A stretch of DNA of 64,000 bases from Mycolicibacterium komanii (GCF_001050035.1 NZ_CVTA01000011.1:62001-126000); one strand, 5' to 3'; shown: positions 24,929 through 39,578, counted from the stretch's first letter. Notes: a model not told the origin generated them from the letters alone. Made by a program: numbers and translations.

Positions 24929-27010
24929 GTGCCAAGCGATTCGCGCGAGCGCTCCTCCGCCATCTACGTCGCCTCCCCGGAAGGGGACACCGGCAAGTCC
25001 ACGATCGCGCTCGGGATCCTGCACCGGTTGACGGCCACCGTGGCCAAGGTCGGCGTCTTCCGGCCGATCACCCGGCTCGGCGAGGACAGTGACTACATCC
25101 TCGAGCTGCTGCTGACCCACACGACGGCGGGCCTGTCCTACGACGAGTGCGTCGGCGTCGGCTACGAACAATTGCACGAGGACCCCGACGGCGCGCTCGC
25201 CGAGATCGTCGACCGCTACCACCGGGTGGCCGACCAGTGCGATGCGGTGCTGATCGTCGGCAGCGACTACACCGACGTCGCCGCGCCCAGCGAGCTGTCG
25301 ACCAACGCCCGGATCGCGGCCAACCTGGGCGCCCCCGTGGTGCTTGCGGTCAAGGCGAAAGATCGCAGCCCCGAGCACGTCGCACAGATCGTCGACATCT
25401 GCCTCAGCGAGATCGCCGCCCAGCATGCGTACACCGCGGCGGTCGTCGCCAACCGCTGCGACCCCGCCCAGCTCTCCGCAGTGCTCGACGCGCTGAAGGG
25501 TTTCGAACCCAAGTGTTACGCCCTGCCCGAGGAGCCGCTGCTGGTCGCCGCGTCGGTCGCCGAACTCCAGGACGCCGTCGAGGGCTCATTGATCAGTGGC
25601 GACCCGGCGCTGCTGTCCCGCGAGGCCATGGACCTCATGGTCGCGGGGATGACGGCCGAACGCGTACTCGAACGGCTCAGCGAGGGCGTCGCCGTCATCG
25701 CCGCCGGCGACAGATCCGACGTCGTACTCGCGCTCGCGAGTGCCCATGCCGCCGAAGGCTTTCCGTCGCTGTCGTGCATCATCCTCAACGGCGGGCTCGA
25801 ACTGCACCCCTCGATCGCCGCACTGGTGGCCGGGCTCGGGCTACGGCTGCCGATCATCGCCACCAGATTCCGGACGTTCGAAACGGCCAGCCGGGTGGCG
25901 TCCGCGCGCGGCCGGGTGACGGCGACCTCCGTTCGCAAGATCGACACCGCCATCGCGCTGATGGAGGCGCACGTCGACGTCGCGGACCTGCTGGCTGCGC
26001 TGGCCATCCCGATCCCCGAGGTCGTCACGCCCCAGATGTTCACCTACAAGCTGCTGGACTGGGCACGCTCGGACCGCAAGCACATCGTGTTGCCGGAGGG
26101 CGACGACGACCGCATCCTGAGGGCGGCCGGCCGGCTGCTGTACCGCGGCGTCGCCGAGCTGACGATCCTCGGTGAGGAGTCCGCGATCCGCTCGCGCGCA
26201 GCGGAATTGGGCGTCGATCTCTCCGATGCCACCGTCCTCGATCCGCAGACCAGCGACCTGTGCGACAAGTTCGCCGAACAGTACGCCGAGATGCGCAAGC
26301 ACAAGGGCGTCACCGTCGAGCAGGCCCGCGAGATCATCTACGACGTCTCCTACTTCGGCACCATGCTGGTGCACAACGACCTCGTCGACGGCATGGTCTC
26401 CGGCGCCCGTCACACCACCGCGCATACCGTTCGGCCCGCCTTCGAGATCATCAAGACGCTGCCGGACGTCTCGACGGTCTCCAGCATCTTCCTGATGTGC
26501 CTCGCCGACCGGGTGCTGGCCTACGGCGACTGTGCGATCGTGCCGGATCCCACCGCCGAACAATTGGCCGACATCGCGATCTCCTCGGCGCGCACCGCCG
26601 CCAGCTTCGACATCGAACCCCGCGTCGCGATGCTGTCCTATTCGACCGGCACCAGCGGTTCGGGTGCCGATGTCGAGAAGGTCCGGGAGGCAACGGAATT
26701 GGTCATGCAGCGCGAGCCCGACCTGCTGGTCGACGGGCCGATCCAGTACGACGCCGCGGTGGATCCGTCCGTCGCCAAGTCGAAGCGGCCCGACTCGAAG
26801 GTGGCCGGTCGCGCCACCGTGCTGATCTTCCCCGACCTCAACACCGGCAACAACACGTACAAGGCCGTGCAGCGCAGCGCCGGCGCCATCGCGATCGGAC
26901 CGGTGCTGCAAGGCCTGAAGAAACCCGTCAACGACCTCTCGCGCGGGGCGCTGGTCGAGGACATCGTCAACACGGTGGCGATCACCGCGATCCAGGCGCA
27001 GACGCTCTGA
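24929..27010 (+). CDS. pta: Phosphate acetyltransferase
   Basis: Pta interconverts acetyl-CoA and acetyl phosphate. At 693 residues this is the long form. The N-terminal P-loop domain ([15 protein letters not shown]) and DRTGG-type middle region precede the catalytic PTA_PTB domain ([77 protein letters not shown]). It starts with GTG. The N-terminal residues PSDSRERS are encoded by DNA matching 17 of 18 bases of the short repeat seen near glnH, read in the opposite sense. Its stop shares one base with the ackA start, so the pair is coupled. Confidence 0.97.
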   Translation: MPSDSRERSSAIYVASPEGDTGKSTIALGILHRLTATVAKVGVFRPITRLGEDSDYILELLLTHTTAGLSYDECVGVGYEQLHEDPDGALAEIVDRYHRVADQCDAVLIVGSDYTDVAAPSELSTNARIAANLGAPVVLAVKAKDRSPEHVAQIVDICLSEIAAQHAYTAAVVANRCDPAQLSAVLDALKGFEPKCYALPEEPLLVAASVAELQDAVEGSLISGDPALLSREAMDLMVAGMTAERVLERLSEGVAVIAAGDRSDVVLALASAHAAEGFPSLSCIILNGGLELHPSIAALVAGLGLRLPIIATRFRTFETASRVASARGRVTATSVRKIDTAIALMEAHVDVADLLAALAIPIPEVVTPQMFTYKLLDWARSDRKHIVLPEGDDDRILRAAGRLLYRGVAELTILGEESAIRSRAAELGVDLSDATVLDPQTSDLCDKFAEQYAEMRKHKGVTVEQAREIIYDVSYFGTMLVHNDLVDGMVSGARHTTAHTVRPAFEIIKTLPDVSTVSSIFLMCLADRVLAYGDCAIVPDPTAEQLADIAISSARTAASFDIEPRVAMLSYSTGTSGSGADVEKVREATELVMQREPDLLVDGPIQYDAAVDPSVAKSKRPDSKVAGRATVLIFPDLNTGNNTYKAVQRSAGAIAIGPVLQGLKKPVNDLSRGALVEDIVNTVAITAIQAQTL

Positions 27011-28152
27011 TGGCCCGCAGTGTGCTGGTCCTCAACTCGGGCTCGTCCTCGCTGAAGTTCGCTGTCATCGAACCGGATTCGGAGACGATGGTGGTGGACG
27101 GCATCGTCGAGCGCATCGGCGAGGGGCAGGTGCGTGATCACGCGGAGGCCCTCCAGTCGGCGTTCGACCAGATGGCCGAGGCGGGCAAGCGCCTCGACGA
27201 ACTCGACCTCATCGCCGTCGGCCACCGCGTCGTGCACGGCGGCCCGGACATCTACGAGCCGACCCTCATCGACGACGCCCTGGTCGCCAGGATCGACGAG
27301 CTCTCACCCCTTGCGCCGCTGCACAATCCGCCCGCGTTGCTGGGGATCGAAGAGGCACGCAAGGCGCTGCCCGACCTGCCGCACGTCGCCGTCTTCGATA
27401 CCGCGTTCTTCCACGACCTGCCCGCGGCCGCCGCGACGTACGCGATCGACCGCGACATCGCCGAGCAGTGGCATATCCGTCGCTACGGCTTCCACGGCAC
27501 CTCGCACGAGTACGTCAGCCAACAAGCGGCCGAATTCGTCGGGGCCCCACTCGAATCGCTGCGCCAGATCGTGCTGCACCTGGGCAACGGCGCATCGGCC
27601 TCGGCGATCGAGGGGGGTCGCCCGGTCGACACCTCCATGGGCTTGACCCCGATGGAGGGGCTGGTGATGGGAACCCGCTCCGGCGATATCGATCCCGGCA
27701 TCCCGCTCTACTTGTGGCGCACGGCCGGCATGAGCGTCGAGGACATCGAGGAGATGCTCAACCGCCGCTCCGGGGTCCGTGGGCTCGGCGGCGAGGTCGA
27801 CTTCCGTGTGCTGCACCAGTGCATCGACGACGGGGACGCGTCCGCGCAACTGGCCTACGACGTTTACATCCACCGGTTGCGCAAGTACATCGGCGCCTAC
27901 CTGGCGCTGCTCGGCACCGTCGACGTCATCACCTTCACCGCCGGGGTGGGGGAGAACGACGAGGCGGTGCGGCGCGACGCGTTGAGCGGACTGGCACCGC
28001 TGGGGATAGAACTCGACGAGGCCCGCAACGCCAGCCCCGAGAAGAAGGCCCGGCGGATATCGGCCGACAGTTCTCGGACGACGGTGCTAGTTGTTCCCAC
28101 TGATGAGGAGCTCGCGATCGCCCGCGCCTGCACGCACCTCGTCGAGCACTGA
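27010..28152 (+). CDS. ackA: Acetate kinase
   Basis: AckA transfers phosphate between acetyl phosphate and ADP or acetate and ATP, completing the Pta-AckA route. The 380-residue protein has the ASKHA kinase signature [15 protein letters not shown] at residues 5-19, [16 protein letters not shown], the nucleotide-binding [13 protein letters not shown] and [13 protein letters not shown], and FTAGVGEND near the C-terminus. The ATG overlaps the TGA of pta by one base. Its 3' end overlaps the convergent STAS gene by 66 bases. Confidence 0.97.
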   Translation: MARSVLVLNSGSSSLKFAVIEPDSETMVVDGIVERIGEGQVRDHAEALQSAFDQMAEAGKRLDELDLIAVGHRVVHGGPDIYEPTLIDDALVARIDELSPLAPLHNPPALLGIEEARKALPDLPHVAVFDTAFFHDLPAAAATYAIDRDIAEQWHIRRYGFHGTSHEYVSQQAAEFVGAPLESLRQIVLHLGNGASASAIEGGRPVDTSMGLTPMEGLVMGTRSGDIDPGIPLYLWRTAGMSVEDIEEMLNRRSGVRGLGGEVDFRVLHQCIDDGDASAQLAYDVYIHRLRKYIGAYLALLGTVDVITFTAGVGENDEAVRRDALSGLAPLGIELDEARNASPEKKARRISADSSRTTVLVVPTDEELAIARACTHLVEH

Positions 28153-28533
28153 GCACGGATTCTCGAGCGGCAGTTCCTCGGCCGAATCGCAGATCGCCAG
28201 CAGCCGGCGGACCTGCCTGCCGCAGCGCACCTGCCAGTCGATGCCGTTCCGGCTACAGATCACGTTGATGTAGTGCAGCGCGGCGAAGCCGGCGGTCCCG
28301 AAGAAATCGACGAGCCGCAGGTCGACCACCAGCCGCCGCGTGCCCGCGACCTGACCTTCCACATAGGTCGCCAAGGCCCGGCTGTTGGTGGCGTCGATCT
28401 CGCCGTCCACGGTCACAAGGACCGTCGACCCATGCCGGTGGGACGCGGTGAAGCTGGCGCGGTGGTGGTGTTCGCACTGATCGAAGGACCGGGGGTCAGG
28501 TCGGAAAACCCGGCAGGTTCCTACAGCGGACAC
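28087..28533 (-). CDS. STAS-domain protein (anti-sigma-factor-antagonist-like)
   Basis: The 148-residue protein carries a STAS domain at about 35-120: [24 protein letters not shown], then [24 protein letters not shown]. In classical antagonists the phosphorylated Ser lies in a DSSG motif. Here the corresponding loop reads FFGTAGF, so only a Thr could be phosphorylated and the Asp is gone. Partner-switching control by an RsbW-type kinase is therefore uncertain. AGGAG at 28540-28544 precedes the GTG start. A Cys- and Arg-rich stretch follows the domain. It converges with ackA and overlaps its end. Confidence 0.82.
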   Translation of the reverse strand: MSAVGTCRVFRPDPRSFDQCEHHHRASFTASHRHGSTVLVTVDGEIDATNSRALATYVEGQVAGTRRLVVDLRLVDFFGTAGFAALHYINVICSRNGIDWQVRCGRQVRRLLAICDSAEELPLENPCSVLDEVRAGAGDRELLISGNN

Positions 28534-28895
28534 GGTGCACTCCTGTTGTCGAGATGCAATTGAAACCGCGGATGCCGTCAGCGGCGCCTAACCGTTCCTC
28601 AGCCGCACTCGGGAATGTTTCCCCGATGACCTCTGCAGTTGGCTGTGACCTCAACCTGTGATGCAGATTACTACGAAATCCGCGCCTTGACCATTGAGTC
28701 TTACGACATGGGCAAATCCTGTAAAAAAGGCAACCCAGCTACGTAGTTTGCTGGCATCGGCGACTGATTCCGTAGGTCCATACGCCCGCCGGGTGGCTAC
28801 CGTGAGGAAGAATTTGCCCGGTCGGCAACCGGCCGAAATCGGGATGCAATGCCCGTCGTCTTGAGTGTGCCTATCCGTGAGACGAAGGGACACCC
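28534..28895. other. Intergenic region between the STAS and glbN genes
   Basis: This 362-base stretch lies between divergent genes and is AT-richer than its neighbours, as expected for promoters. I see no gene in it. TTGACC at 28687-28692 is a possible -35 element, but no good -10 follows at normal spacing. A small hairpin (CCGGT 28818-28822, ACCGG 28828-28832) lies in the part nearest glbN, and AAGGGA at 28885-28890 is the glbN ribosome-binding site. Confidence 0.4.
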
Positions 28896-29261
28896 ATGCC
28901 GAGCATCTACGAAAAGATCGGCGGCCATGAAGCCCTCGAAGTGGTGGTCGAGGACTTCTATGTCCGCGTGCTGGCAGACGACGAACTGGCCGGGTTCTTC
29001 ACCGGCACGAACATGGCTCGGCTCAAAGGCCGGCAGGTCGAGTTCTTCGCCGCCGCCTTGGGAGGGCCCGATCCGTATACCGGCGCCCCGATGCGCCAGG
29101 TTCATCAGGGCCGCGGAATCAGCATGCATCACTTCAACCTGGTCGCCGGCCACCTGGCGGACAGCCTTGCCGCGGCCGGGGTGCCCGCGGAGACGGTAGG
29201 CGAGATCCTTGCCGCCGTCGCCCCGCTGAGTGACGAGATCGCGAGCGCGAGCGTCGCCTGA
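28896..29261 (+). CDS. glbN: Group I truncated haemoglobin (trHbN)
   Basis: The 121-residue protein closely resembles M. tuberculosis GlbN. It has SIYEKIGG at the start, the B10 Tyr in EDFYVRVL, the E-helix [28 protein letters not shown] and the proximal His in [12 protein letters not shown]. GlbN binds O2 tightly and converts nitric oxide to nitrate. The short basic pre-A segment that precedes SIY in M. tuberculosis is absent. In M. tuberculosis the gene lies elsewhere (Rv1542c), so its position between ackA and pknG differs. A ribosome-binding site AAGGGA lies five bases upstream. Confidence 0.92.
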   Translation: MPSIYEKIGGHEALEVVVEDFYVRVLADDELAGFFTGTNMARLKGRQVEFFAAALGGPDPYTGAPMRQVHQGRGISMHHFNLVAGHLADSLAAAGVPAETVGEILAAVAPLSDEIASASVA

Positions 29262-29264
29262 CCC

Positions 29265-32494
<3,230 letters not shown>

Positions 32495-32500
32495 CTGCCG

Positions 32501-32560
32501 TCTGTTCTTCGCGCGAGCGCTCATCAGAGGCTCTCTGTTCTTCGCGCAAGCGCTCATCAC
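32501..32560 (-). repeat. Tandem pair of short repeat units at the glnX/glnH junction
   Basis: Two 27-base units, 32501-32527 and 32534-32560, agree at 25 of 27 positions and lie 33 bases apart. Both contain TTCGCGC-R-AGCGCTCATC. Read on the minus strand, the first unit met begins exactly at the glnX stop codon (TGATGAGCG). The unit reading CTTCGCGCAAGCGCTCATC (32540-32558) recurs base for base at 61431-61449, again at an operon stop codon. The function is unknown; it may be a dispersed intergenic element. Confidence 0.75.
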
Positions 32561-33876
32561 CGGTACTCACTCAACCTCGGCCACAACCCCAGCGCCACCG
32601 CGATCGCCGCGACGACGCTGAGCACCGCAGCGCCGACGGTGGCGCCCGACAGCACCCGGTGCGCGTTGACGATGTCGTTGCGCAACTGCCCCCGGCTCTC
32701 CTCGATGCCCTGGCTCAGCGCCTCGTCGAGCTTGTTGAACGCCGGCGTCGAATCGTCCTCCCCGGTGCCCAACGCGACCTGGGTGGCGGCCTGATAATTG
32801 CCCACGCTGATGTAGGCGTTGATCCGGTCGTCGGCGGCGCGCCAGCGCTTCAACAACTGTTCGGCCTCGCCGAGGTCTGTTTTGTCGATGGCGTCGTCGC
32901 GGGCCAGGTAGTCCGAAAGCTGTTGCTGCATCATGTCGATGCGCTGGTAGTACGACTGCTTACGCACGGTCTCGTCGCCGCGGCGGATCAACGACAGCGT
33001 CTCGTCGGCGCGGGCCTGCTGCGCGGTGATCGCCAGGTTCGTCACCGTTTTCAGCGATTCGGCCGCGGTGTCCTTGGCGCTGCGGCTGTCAGAGGTCGAG
33101 ATGACCAGTGCGGTGCCCACCCAGATCAACATGGTCAGCACCGCCAGGCCGCCCGCGACGAACCCGACGTTGATCCGCCTGCGCGTGCGACGGGCCAGCC
33201 ACCGGTTGGCGAACACCCCGAACAACAGCGTCGCCAGGACCACCAGGATGACCGGCCCGGGAATCCGGGTCGACGCGCTGGTCTCGGCGTCCACCCGCGC
33301 GGAGGTCTCCTCGTAGAGCCGTTGCGCCCCCGGCAGGATCTGCGTCTGCATCAACGCCGACGCCTCGGACAGGTACGACGACCCGACCGGGTTACCCGAG
33401 CGGTTGTTGGTGCGGGCGGTCTCGACCAATCCCGTGTACACCGACAACTCGGCGTTGATCCGCCCGAGCAGCTGCACCAGATCCTCGTCGGTGAGCCCGC
33501 TCGACGCCCGCGTCACGGCGACCGACGCGTCCGTGATCGCCTGCTCGTAGCGCTGCCGGACATCGCGCGGTTCTGCGCCGGCGATGAACGCCGTGGCCGC
33601 GGCGGCATCCGCCACGGACAGCGTCGTGTAGAGCTGCCCGGCGGCAAACGACAGCGGCTCGGTGTGGTTGAGCACCGTCATGAGCGCCTGCTGCCGGTCG
33701 TTGATCGTGGTCGAGGTCGCGAACGCGCTCGCGATCACGAGCGCCGACAGCACGATCCCGATGGTGAGGATCCGCCCGGGCGTGGTCCACAGAAACCACC
33801 AGCGTTGATGTGCCGGTGTCGACGGGGCCCGCGACGCGAGCGGCTCCGTCGACGGGTGCGCCAACTCCACAGTCAC
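32557..33876 (-). CDS. glnX: Transmembrane sensor-like protein of the PknG pathway
   Basis: The GTG at 33876 gives 439 residues, matching my recollection of the length of M. tuberculosis GlnX (Rv0412c); an earlier in-frame start at 34023 would run into mutT3. Four hydrophobic segments are seen: near 34-55, near 205-222, near 237-257 and close to the C-terminus (about 410-430). Two long helical extracytoplasmic regions, rich in Ala/Gln/Glu, lie between them, as in four-helix-bundle sensor domains. No kinase or HAMP domain is visible. In the known model it relays amino-acid binding by GlnH to PknG, and the three genes form one operon here. Confidence 0.9.
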   Translation of the reverse strand: MTVELAHPSTEPLASRAPSTPAHQRWWFLWTTPGRILTIGIVLSALVIASAFATSTTINDRQQALMTVLNHTEPLSFAAGQLYTTLSVADAAAATAFIAGAEPRDVRQRYEQAITDASVAVTRASSGLTDEDLVQLLGRINAELSVYTGLVETARTNNRSGNPVGSSYLSEASALMQTQILPGAQRLYEETSARVDAETSASTRIPGPVILVVLATLLFGVFANRWLARRTRRRINVGFVAGGLAVLTMLIWVGTALVISTSDSRSAKDTAAESLKTVTNLAITAQQARADETLSLIRRGDETVRKQSYYQRIDMMQQQLSDYLARDDAIDKTDLGEAEQLLKRWRAADDRINAYISVGNYQAATQVALGTGEDDSTPAFNKLDEALSQGIEESRGQLRNDIVNAHRVLSGATVGAAVLSVVAAIAVALGLWPRLSEYR

Positions 33877-33987
33877 GTGCGCGCGGACCTCATCAGCATC
33901 GCTTTCCGGCTCGTCGTTACGACCGCTCCCACTGTATGAAAGAAGTCTAAGAGTTTCCGGCAGGCCGGGCGGCCCTATTGTTGAGGC
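33877..33987. promoter_or_regulatory. Divergent promoter region, glnX operon / mutT3
   Basis: This is a 111-base gap between the glnX-glnH-pknG operon and mutT3. It contains an AT-richer patch around 33934-33960, including a TATGAA-like hexamer, as would suit promoter elements. No operator-like palindrome was recognised. Assignment is by position rather than motif. Confidence 0.35.
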
Positions 33988-34488
33988 GTGCGTGGCGACG
34001 GTGACGGATGGGTGGTTTCCCAAGGCCAGGCCTACTGGGGCAGATACGGCGCCGCCGGACTGCTACTGCGGGCACCCGGCCACAACGGGACCGCGGTGGT
34101 GCTGCTCCAGCACCGCGCGGCGTGGAGCCACCAGGGCGACACCTGGGGACTGCCCGGCGGCGCCCGCGACAGCCACGAGACGGCCGAGCAGGCCGCGATC
34201 CGCGAGGCCCACGAGGAGGCGGGGCTGCCCGCCGAGCAGCTGACGGTCCGCAAGGTGGTTCAGACCAAGATCGTCGCGGGCGACGGGGTCAGCTGGACCT
34301 ACAGCACGGTCATCGCCGACGCCCCCGCGATGCTGCACACCGTCCCGAACCGCGAGAGCGCCGAGCTGCGCTGGGTGGCCGTCGACGAGGTCGCTGCGCT
34401 GCCGCTGCATCCCGGATTCGCCGCCAGCTGGGAAGGGCTGCGCGACGAGATCGCCTCGATTCCGCTGCTGGTCAACCGGCAGCTCTGA
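33988..34488 (+). CDS. mutT3: Nudix hydrolase
   Basis: The 166-residue protein has a complete Nudix box, [24 protein letters not shown] (G-x5-E-x7-REUxEExGU), at about 56-79, inside a beta-sandwich ([34 protein letters not shown]). Nudix enzymes hydrolyse nucleoside diphosphates linked to another group. By position between glnX and thiE it is the MutT3 of M. tuberculosis, proposed to clean oxidised nucleotides. The GTG start is at 33988; a longer annotated form in M. tuberculosis suggests start uncertainty. It overlaps the convergent thiE by 17 bases. Confidence 0.9.
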   Translation: MRGDGDGWVVSQGQAYWGRYGAAGLLLRAPGHNGTAVVLLQHRAAWSHQGDTWGLPGGARDSHETAEQAAIREAHEEAGLPAEQLTVRKVVQTKIVAGDGVSWTYSTVIADAPAMLHTVPNRESAELRWVAVDEVAALPLHPGFAASWEGLRDEIASIPLLVNRQL

Positions 34489-35143
34489 GCGCCGCCTTCA
34501 ACTCGGCGGCCGCCGCCCGCGGATCCTCGGCGGCGGTGATCGCGCGGACCACGACGATGCGGCGCGCGCCGGCCGCCAGCACCTGCGGTAACCGGTCGGC
34601 ATCGATCCCGCCGATCGCGAACCACGGCTTGTCCGTATCGAGTTGGGCGGCGTGGCGGACCAGGTCGAGGCCCGGTGCCGGGCGGCCCGGTTTGGTGGGC
34701 GTGGGCCAACAGGGGCCGACGCAGAAGTAGTCGACGGCCTCGGCGACCGCCCCGGCGACCTGATCGGCGTCGTGAGTGGACCGGCCGATCACCGGCCCGG
34801 GGCCGACGATGCCGCGCGCCACCGTCAGCGGGAGGTCGTCCTGGCCGAGGTGCAGCACGTCGGCGCCGGCGGCCAGCGCGATGTCGGCGCGGTCGTTGAC
34901 GGCCAGCAGCGCGTCGTGGCGGCGGGCCGCGTCGGCAAGCACTTCGAGTGCGTCGAGCTCCTGACGCGCCTCCAAGGGCCCGAACCGCTGTTCGCCGGGC
35001 GAGCCCTTGTCGCGCAACTGGATGAGGTCGACACCACCGGCCAGCGCCGCGTCGGCGAACTCCGCGAGGTCGCCCCGCTCGCGGCGGGCGTCGGTGCACA
35101 GGTACAGCGACGCGCCGGCCAGGCGTTCCCGAGGTTCGTGCAC
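34472..35143 (-). CDS. thiE: Thiamine-phosphate synthase
   Basis: ThiE couples HMP-pyrophosphate to the thiazole phosphate carboxylate to form thiamine phosphate. The 223-residue TIM barrel has LIQLRDK near 40-46, [34 protein letters not shown] for diphosphate binding, [22 protein letters not shown] and [11 protein letters not shown]. These are all expected substrate and Mg2+ elements. It starts with GTG and is divergent from the thiO-thiS-thiG operon, the same layout as M. tuberculosis Rv0414c-Rv0417. The 3' end overlaps mutT3. Confidence 0.96.
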   Translation of the reverse strand: MHEPRERLAGASLYLCTDARRERGDLAEFADAALAGGVDLIQLRDKGSPGEQRFGPLEARQELDALEVLADAARRHDALLAVNDRADIALAAGADVLHLGQDDLPLTVARGIVGPGPVIGRSTHDADQVAGAVAEAVDYFCVGPCWPTPTKPGRPAPGLDLVRHAAQLDTDKPWFAIGGIDADRLPQVLAAGARRIVVVRAITAAEDPRAAAAELKAALRAAG

Positions 35144-35205
35144 ACCGCGACGCTAGCGACCCGTCGTTCGGACCGCGCCCGGCGGGTACTGTGGGTTGAC
35201 GAACG

Positions 35206-35292
35206 CGGGAGTCCCGGGAACGGGGACTGAGAGTGGGCATGCGCACCTGCCCTTACCGTCGCACCTGATCCGGGTCATGCCGGCGAAGGGAG
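35206..35292 (+). promoter_or_regulatory. TPP riboswitch (THI element) upstream of thiO
   Basis: Conserved parts of the thiamine-pyrophosphate aptamer are present in order: the GGGGACTGAGAG core with CTGAGA at 35227-35232, a variable stem, then CCTGATCCGGGTCATGCCGG and GCGAAGGGA (35264-35291). The 3' end of the aptamer contains the GGGAGG ribosome-binding site of thiO. TPP binding would therefore be expected to block translation of thiO-thiS-thiG. The start boundary is approximate. Confidence 0.93.
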
Positions 35293-35294
35293 GG

Positions 35295-36304
35295 ATGTTG
35301 ACCAAAGCACGCCTGGCCGTGATCGGCGGCGGCGTCATCGGCCTGGCCGTCGCGCGGCGTGCGCTGATCGCCGGCTGGGACGTCCGGGTGCACCGAACCG
35401 ACGACCGCGGCGCGTCGTGGGTCGCCGGCGGCATGCTCGCCCCGCACAGCGAGGGCTGGCCCGGTGAGGAGAAGCTGCTGCAGCTGGGGCTGGAGTCGCT
35501 GCACTTGTGGCACGGCGGATTCCTCGACGGGCTGCCCGACGACGTCGTCACCGCGCGCGAGTCGCTGGTGGTCGCCGTCGACCGTGCCGACGCAGCAGAC
35601 CTCAAGACGGTCGGGGAGTGGCTTGCCGCCCAAGGGCATCCGGTGACGGCGACGACGTCCGCCCGCGATATCGAACCGCTGCTCGCCCAGGGCATCCGGC
35701 ACGGCTTCCGCGCCGAAACCGAACTGGCCGTTGACAATCGACTGGTGGTGCAGGCACTGGACGCACTGTGCGAGCGGCTCGGGGTGCAGTGGGCGCCACC
35801 GGTTTCCGACCTCGCCGCGGTGCAGGCCGACGCCGTCGTGATCGCCAACGGTATCGACGCGCCGAAGCTGTGGCCCGGTCTTCCGATCCGGCCGGTCAAG
35901 GGCGAGGTGCTGCGGCTGCGCTGGCGCCGTGGCTGCATGCCGGTGCCACAACGGGTCATTCGGGCGCGGGTGCACGGCAGGCAGGTCTACCTCGTGCCGC
36001 GGGCCGACGGCGTGGTCGTCGGCGCGACGCAGTACGAACACGGCCGCGACACCGCACCCGCGGTGACCGGGGTTCGGGAACTGCTCGACGACGCCTGCGC
36101 GGTGATGCCCGCGCTGGGCGAGTACGAACTCGCCGAATGCGCCGCGGGTCTTCGGCCGATGACCCCGGACGGATTACCGCTCGTCGAACGCCTCGACGAG
36201 CGCACACTGGTCGCGGCGGGCCATGGGCGCAACGGGTTTCTCCTCGCGCCCTGGACGGCCGAACGGATCGCGGCCGAACTCGATGTCACGGTTGGAGCAA
36301 TCAG

Positions 36305-36308
<4 letters not shown>
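35295..36308 (+). CDS. thiO: Glycine oxidase
   Basis: ThiO oxidises glycine to dehydroglycine for assembly of the thiamine thiazole. The 337-residue protein opens with an FAD Rossmann motif (LAVIGGGVIGLAVARRAL) and has WVAGGMLAPHSEGW, IRPVKGEVLRLR and the C-terminal DAO features GLRPMTPDGLPLVE and AAGHGRNGFLLAPWTAE. The start is ambiguous. The ATG at 35295 lies one base after GGGAGG, while the TTG at 35298 has more normal spacing. It is controlled by the TPP riboswitch and overlaps thiS by GTGA. Confidence 0.95.
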
Positions 36309-38023
<1,715 letters not shown>

Positions 38024-38051
38024 CGCCGCGGCGACGCTAACGTAGTGGGCA

Positions 38052-39578
38052 ATGAGCCATTCAAAGGTTTCGAAAACATCGAAAACGATCGCCCTGATCT
38101 CGGCTGCCGTCGTCGTGCTCGGAGGCTGTGGCAGGGACAGCGAACCGCAGCCGACGGTGCAACCGCCCACCACGCAGGCGGGGGTGTCACCGGCGGCCGT
38201 GGACTTCGCCAGAGGGCTCGCGCAGCGCACGTCCGCCGATGCCATCTACCAGCATCTGGTCCGGCTGCAGCAGATCGCCGACGACAACGACGGTAACCGC
38301 GCGTTGGGCACACCGGGTTACGACGCCAGCGTCGATTACGTAACGAATACGTTGCGGGACAAGGGATTCGATGTCGAAACGCCGGAGTTCGAGGTGCGGC
38401 TGCCGTTCGCCGACGAGCCCGCGCTGACCGTCGGCGGCAACGGGGTCAAGGCCAAACCGCTGAACTTCACCATCGGCACGCCGCCGGGCGGTGTGTCGGG
38501 TCCGCTGGTTCTCGCCCGCGTCGAAGACTCGCCGGGCTGCACGGCCTCCGACTACGACGGTCTGCCCGTGAAGGATGCCGTGGTCCTCGTCGACCGCGGC
38601 AAATGCCAGTTCTCGGAGAAGGAGAAGGCGGCCGCCGAACGCGGCGCGGTGGCGTTGATCGTCGCCAACAACGAGGACAACGACGAGATGGGCGGCACCC
38701 TCGGCGAGGACACCGACGCGACCATCCCGGTCGTCAGCATCACCAAGGTCGAGGGTGATCGACTACGGGCCGAGCCGGGCGACGTCTCGCTCAAGCTCAA
38801 CGCGGGTGTGCGCAAGGAGCGCACGCGCAACGTCATCGCCCAGACCAAGACGGGCGACACCCACAACGTCGTGATGGCCGGAGCCCATCTGGACAGCGTT
38901 CCGGAGGGGCCTGGCATTAACGACAACGGATCCGGCGTGGCCGCCGTTCTGGAGTCCGCGCTGCAGCTCGGCAGTTCCCCGGACGTCAAGAACGCGGTAC
39001 GGTTCGGGTTCTGGGGTGCTGAGGAGGTCGGGTTGTTCGGATCGAACAACTATCTGGAGTCGTTGGATGTCGATGCCCTCAAGGACATCTCGCTCTACCT
39101 GAACTTCGACATGGTGGGCTCCCCGAACCCGGGCTACTTCACCTACGACGGCAACCAGTCGATCCCGCCCGATGACGAGGGCGCGATCAGCCGGGTGCCC
39201 GAGGGATCGGCGGGTCTGGAACGCACGCTGGTGGATTACCTCGACGCGGCGGGGAAACCGGCGGAGGACACCAGCTTCGACGGACGCTCCGACTATGACG
39301 GGTTCACGCTCGCCGGTATCCCCTCCGGTGGCACCTTCTCGGGCGCCGAGGAGAAGATGACACCCGAACAAGCCGACTTGTGGGGCGGCGAAGCGGATCA
39401 GCCGTTCGACCCCAACTACCACAAGGTGTCGGACAACCTCGAGCACATCGACCGCACGGCCCTCGGCATCCATGGCGCCGGGGTGGCCTACGCCGTCGGC
39501 ATCTACGCCCAAGACCAGGGCGGCCCGAACGGAATTCCCACGCGTGACCTCCGCGTCCGGCACCCGCTCGCCTCATGA
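38052..39578 (+). CDS. lpqL: LpqL-like M28-family aminopeptidase lipoprotein
   Basis: A lipobox at VVLGGCG (Cys26) makes this 508-residue protein an exported lipoprotein. A PA domain (about 130-240) is inserted into an M28 zinc aminopeptidase. The metal ligands are all visible: AGAHLDS (His), GINDNGSG (Asp), WGAEEVG (catalytic Glu plus ligand Glu), NFDMVGSP (Asp) and PNYHKVSDN (last His). By position after thiG and by sequence it corresponds to Rv0418. It should trim N-terminal residues from peptides at the cell surface. Its TGA overlaps the start of a paralogue. Confidence 0.92.
   Translation: MSHSKVSKTSKTIALISAAVVVLGGCGRDSEPQPTVQPPTTQAGVSPAAVDFARGLAQRTSADAIYQHLVRLQQIADDNDGNRALGTPGYDASVDYVTNTLRDKGFDVETPEFEVRLPFADEPALTVGGNGVKAKPLNFTIGTPPGGVSGPLVLARVEDSPGCTASDYDGLPVKDAVVLVDRGKCQFSEKEKAAAERGAVALIVANNEDNDEMGGTLGEDTDATIPVVSITKVEGDRLRAEPGDVSLKLNAGVRKERTRNVIAQTKTGDTHNVVMAGAHLDSVPEGPGINDNGSGVAAVLESALQLGSSPDVKNAVRFGFWGAEEVGLFGSNNYLESLDVDALKDISLYLNFDMVGSPNPGYFTYDGNQSIPPDDEGAISRVPEGSAGLERTLVDYLDAAGKPAEDTSFDGRSDYDGFTLAGIPSGGTFSGAEEKMTPEQADLWGGEADQPFDPNYHKVSDNLEHIDRTALGIHGAGVAYAVGIYAQDQGGPNGIPTRDLRVRHPLAS

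Noticed and set aside
26260..27009. In-frame extension of ackA into pta
   Set aside because: The sequence before the ackA ATG is a frame-shifted reading of pta; acetate kinase begins with the conserved [13 protein letters not shown] strand at 27010.
28687..28720. Sigma-70-like promoter for glbN at TTGACC
   Set aside because: No acceptable -10 hexamer follows at 16-19 bases, so it is not called as a promoter.
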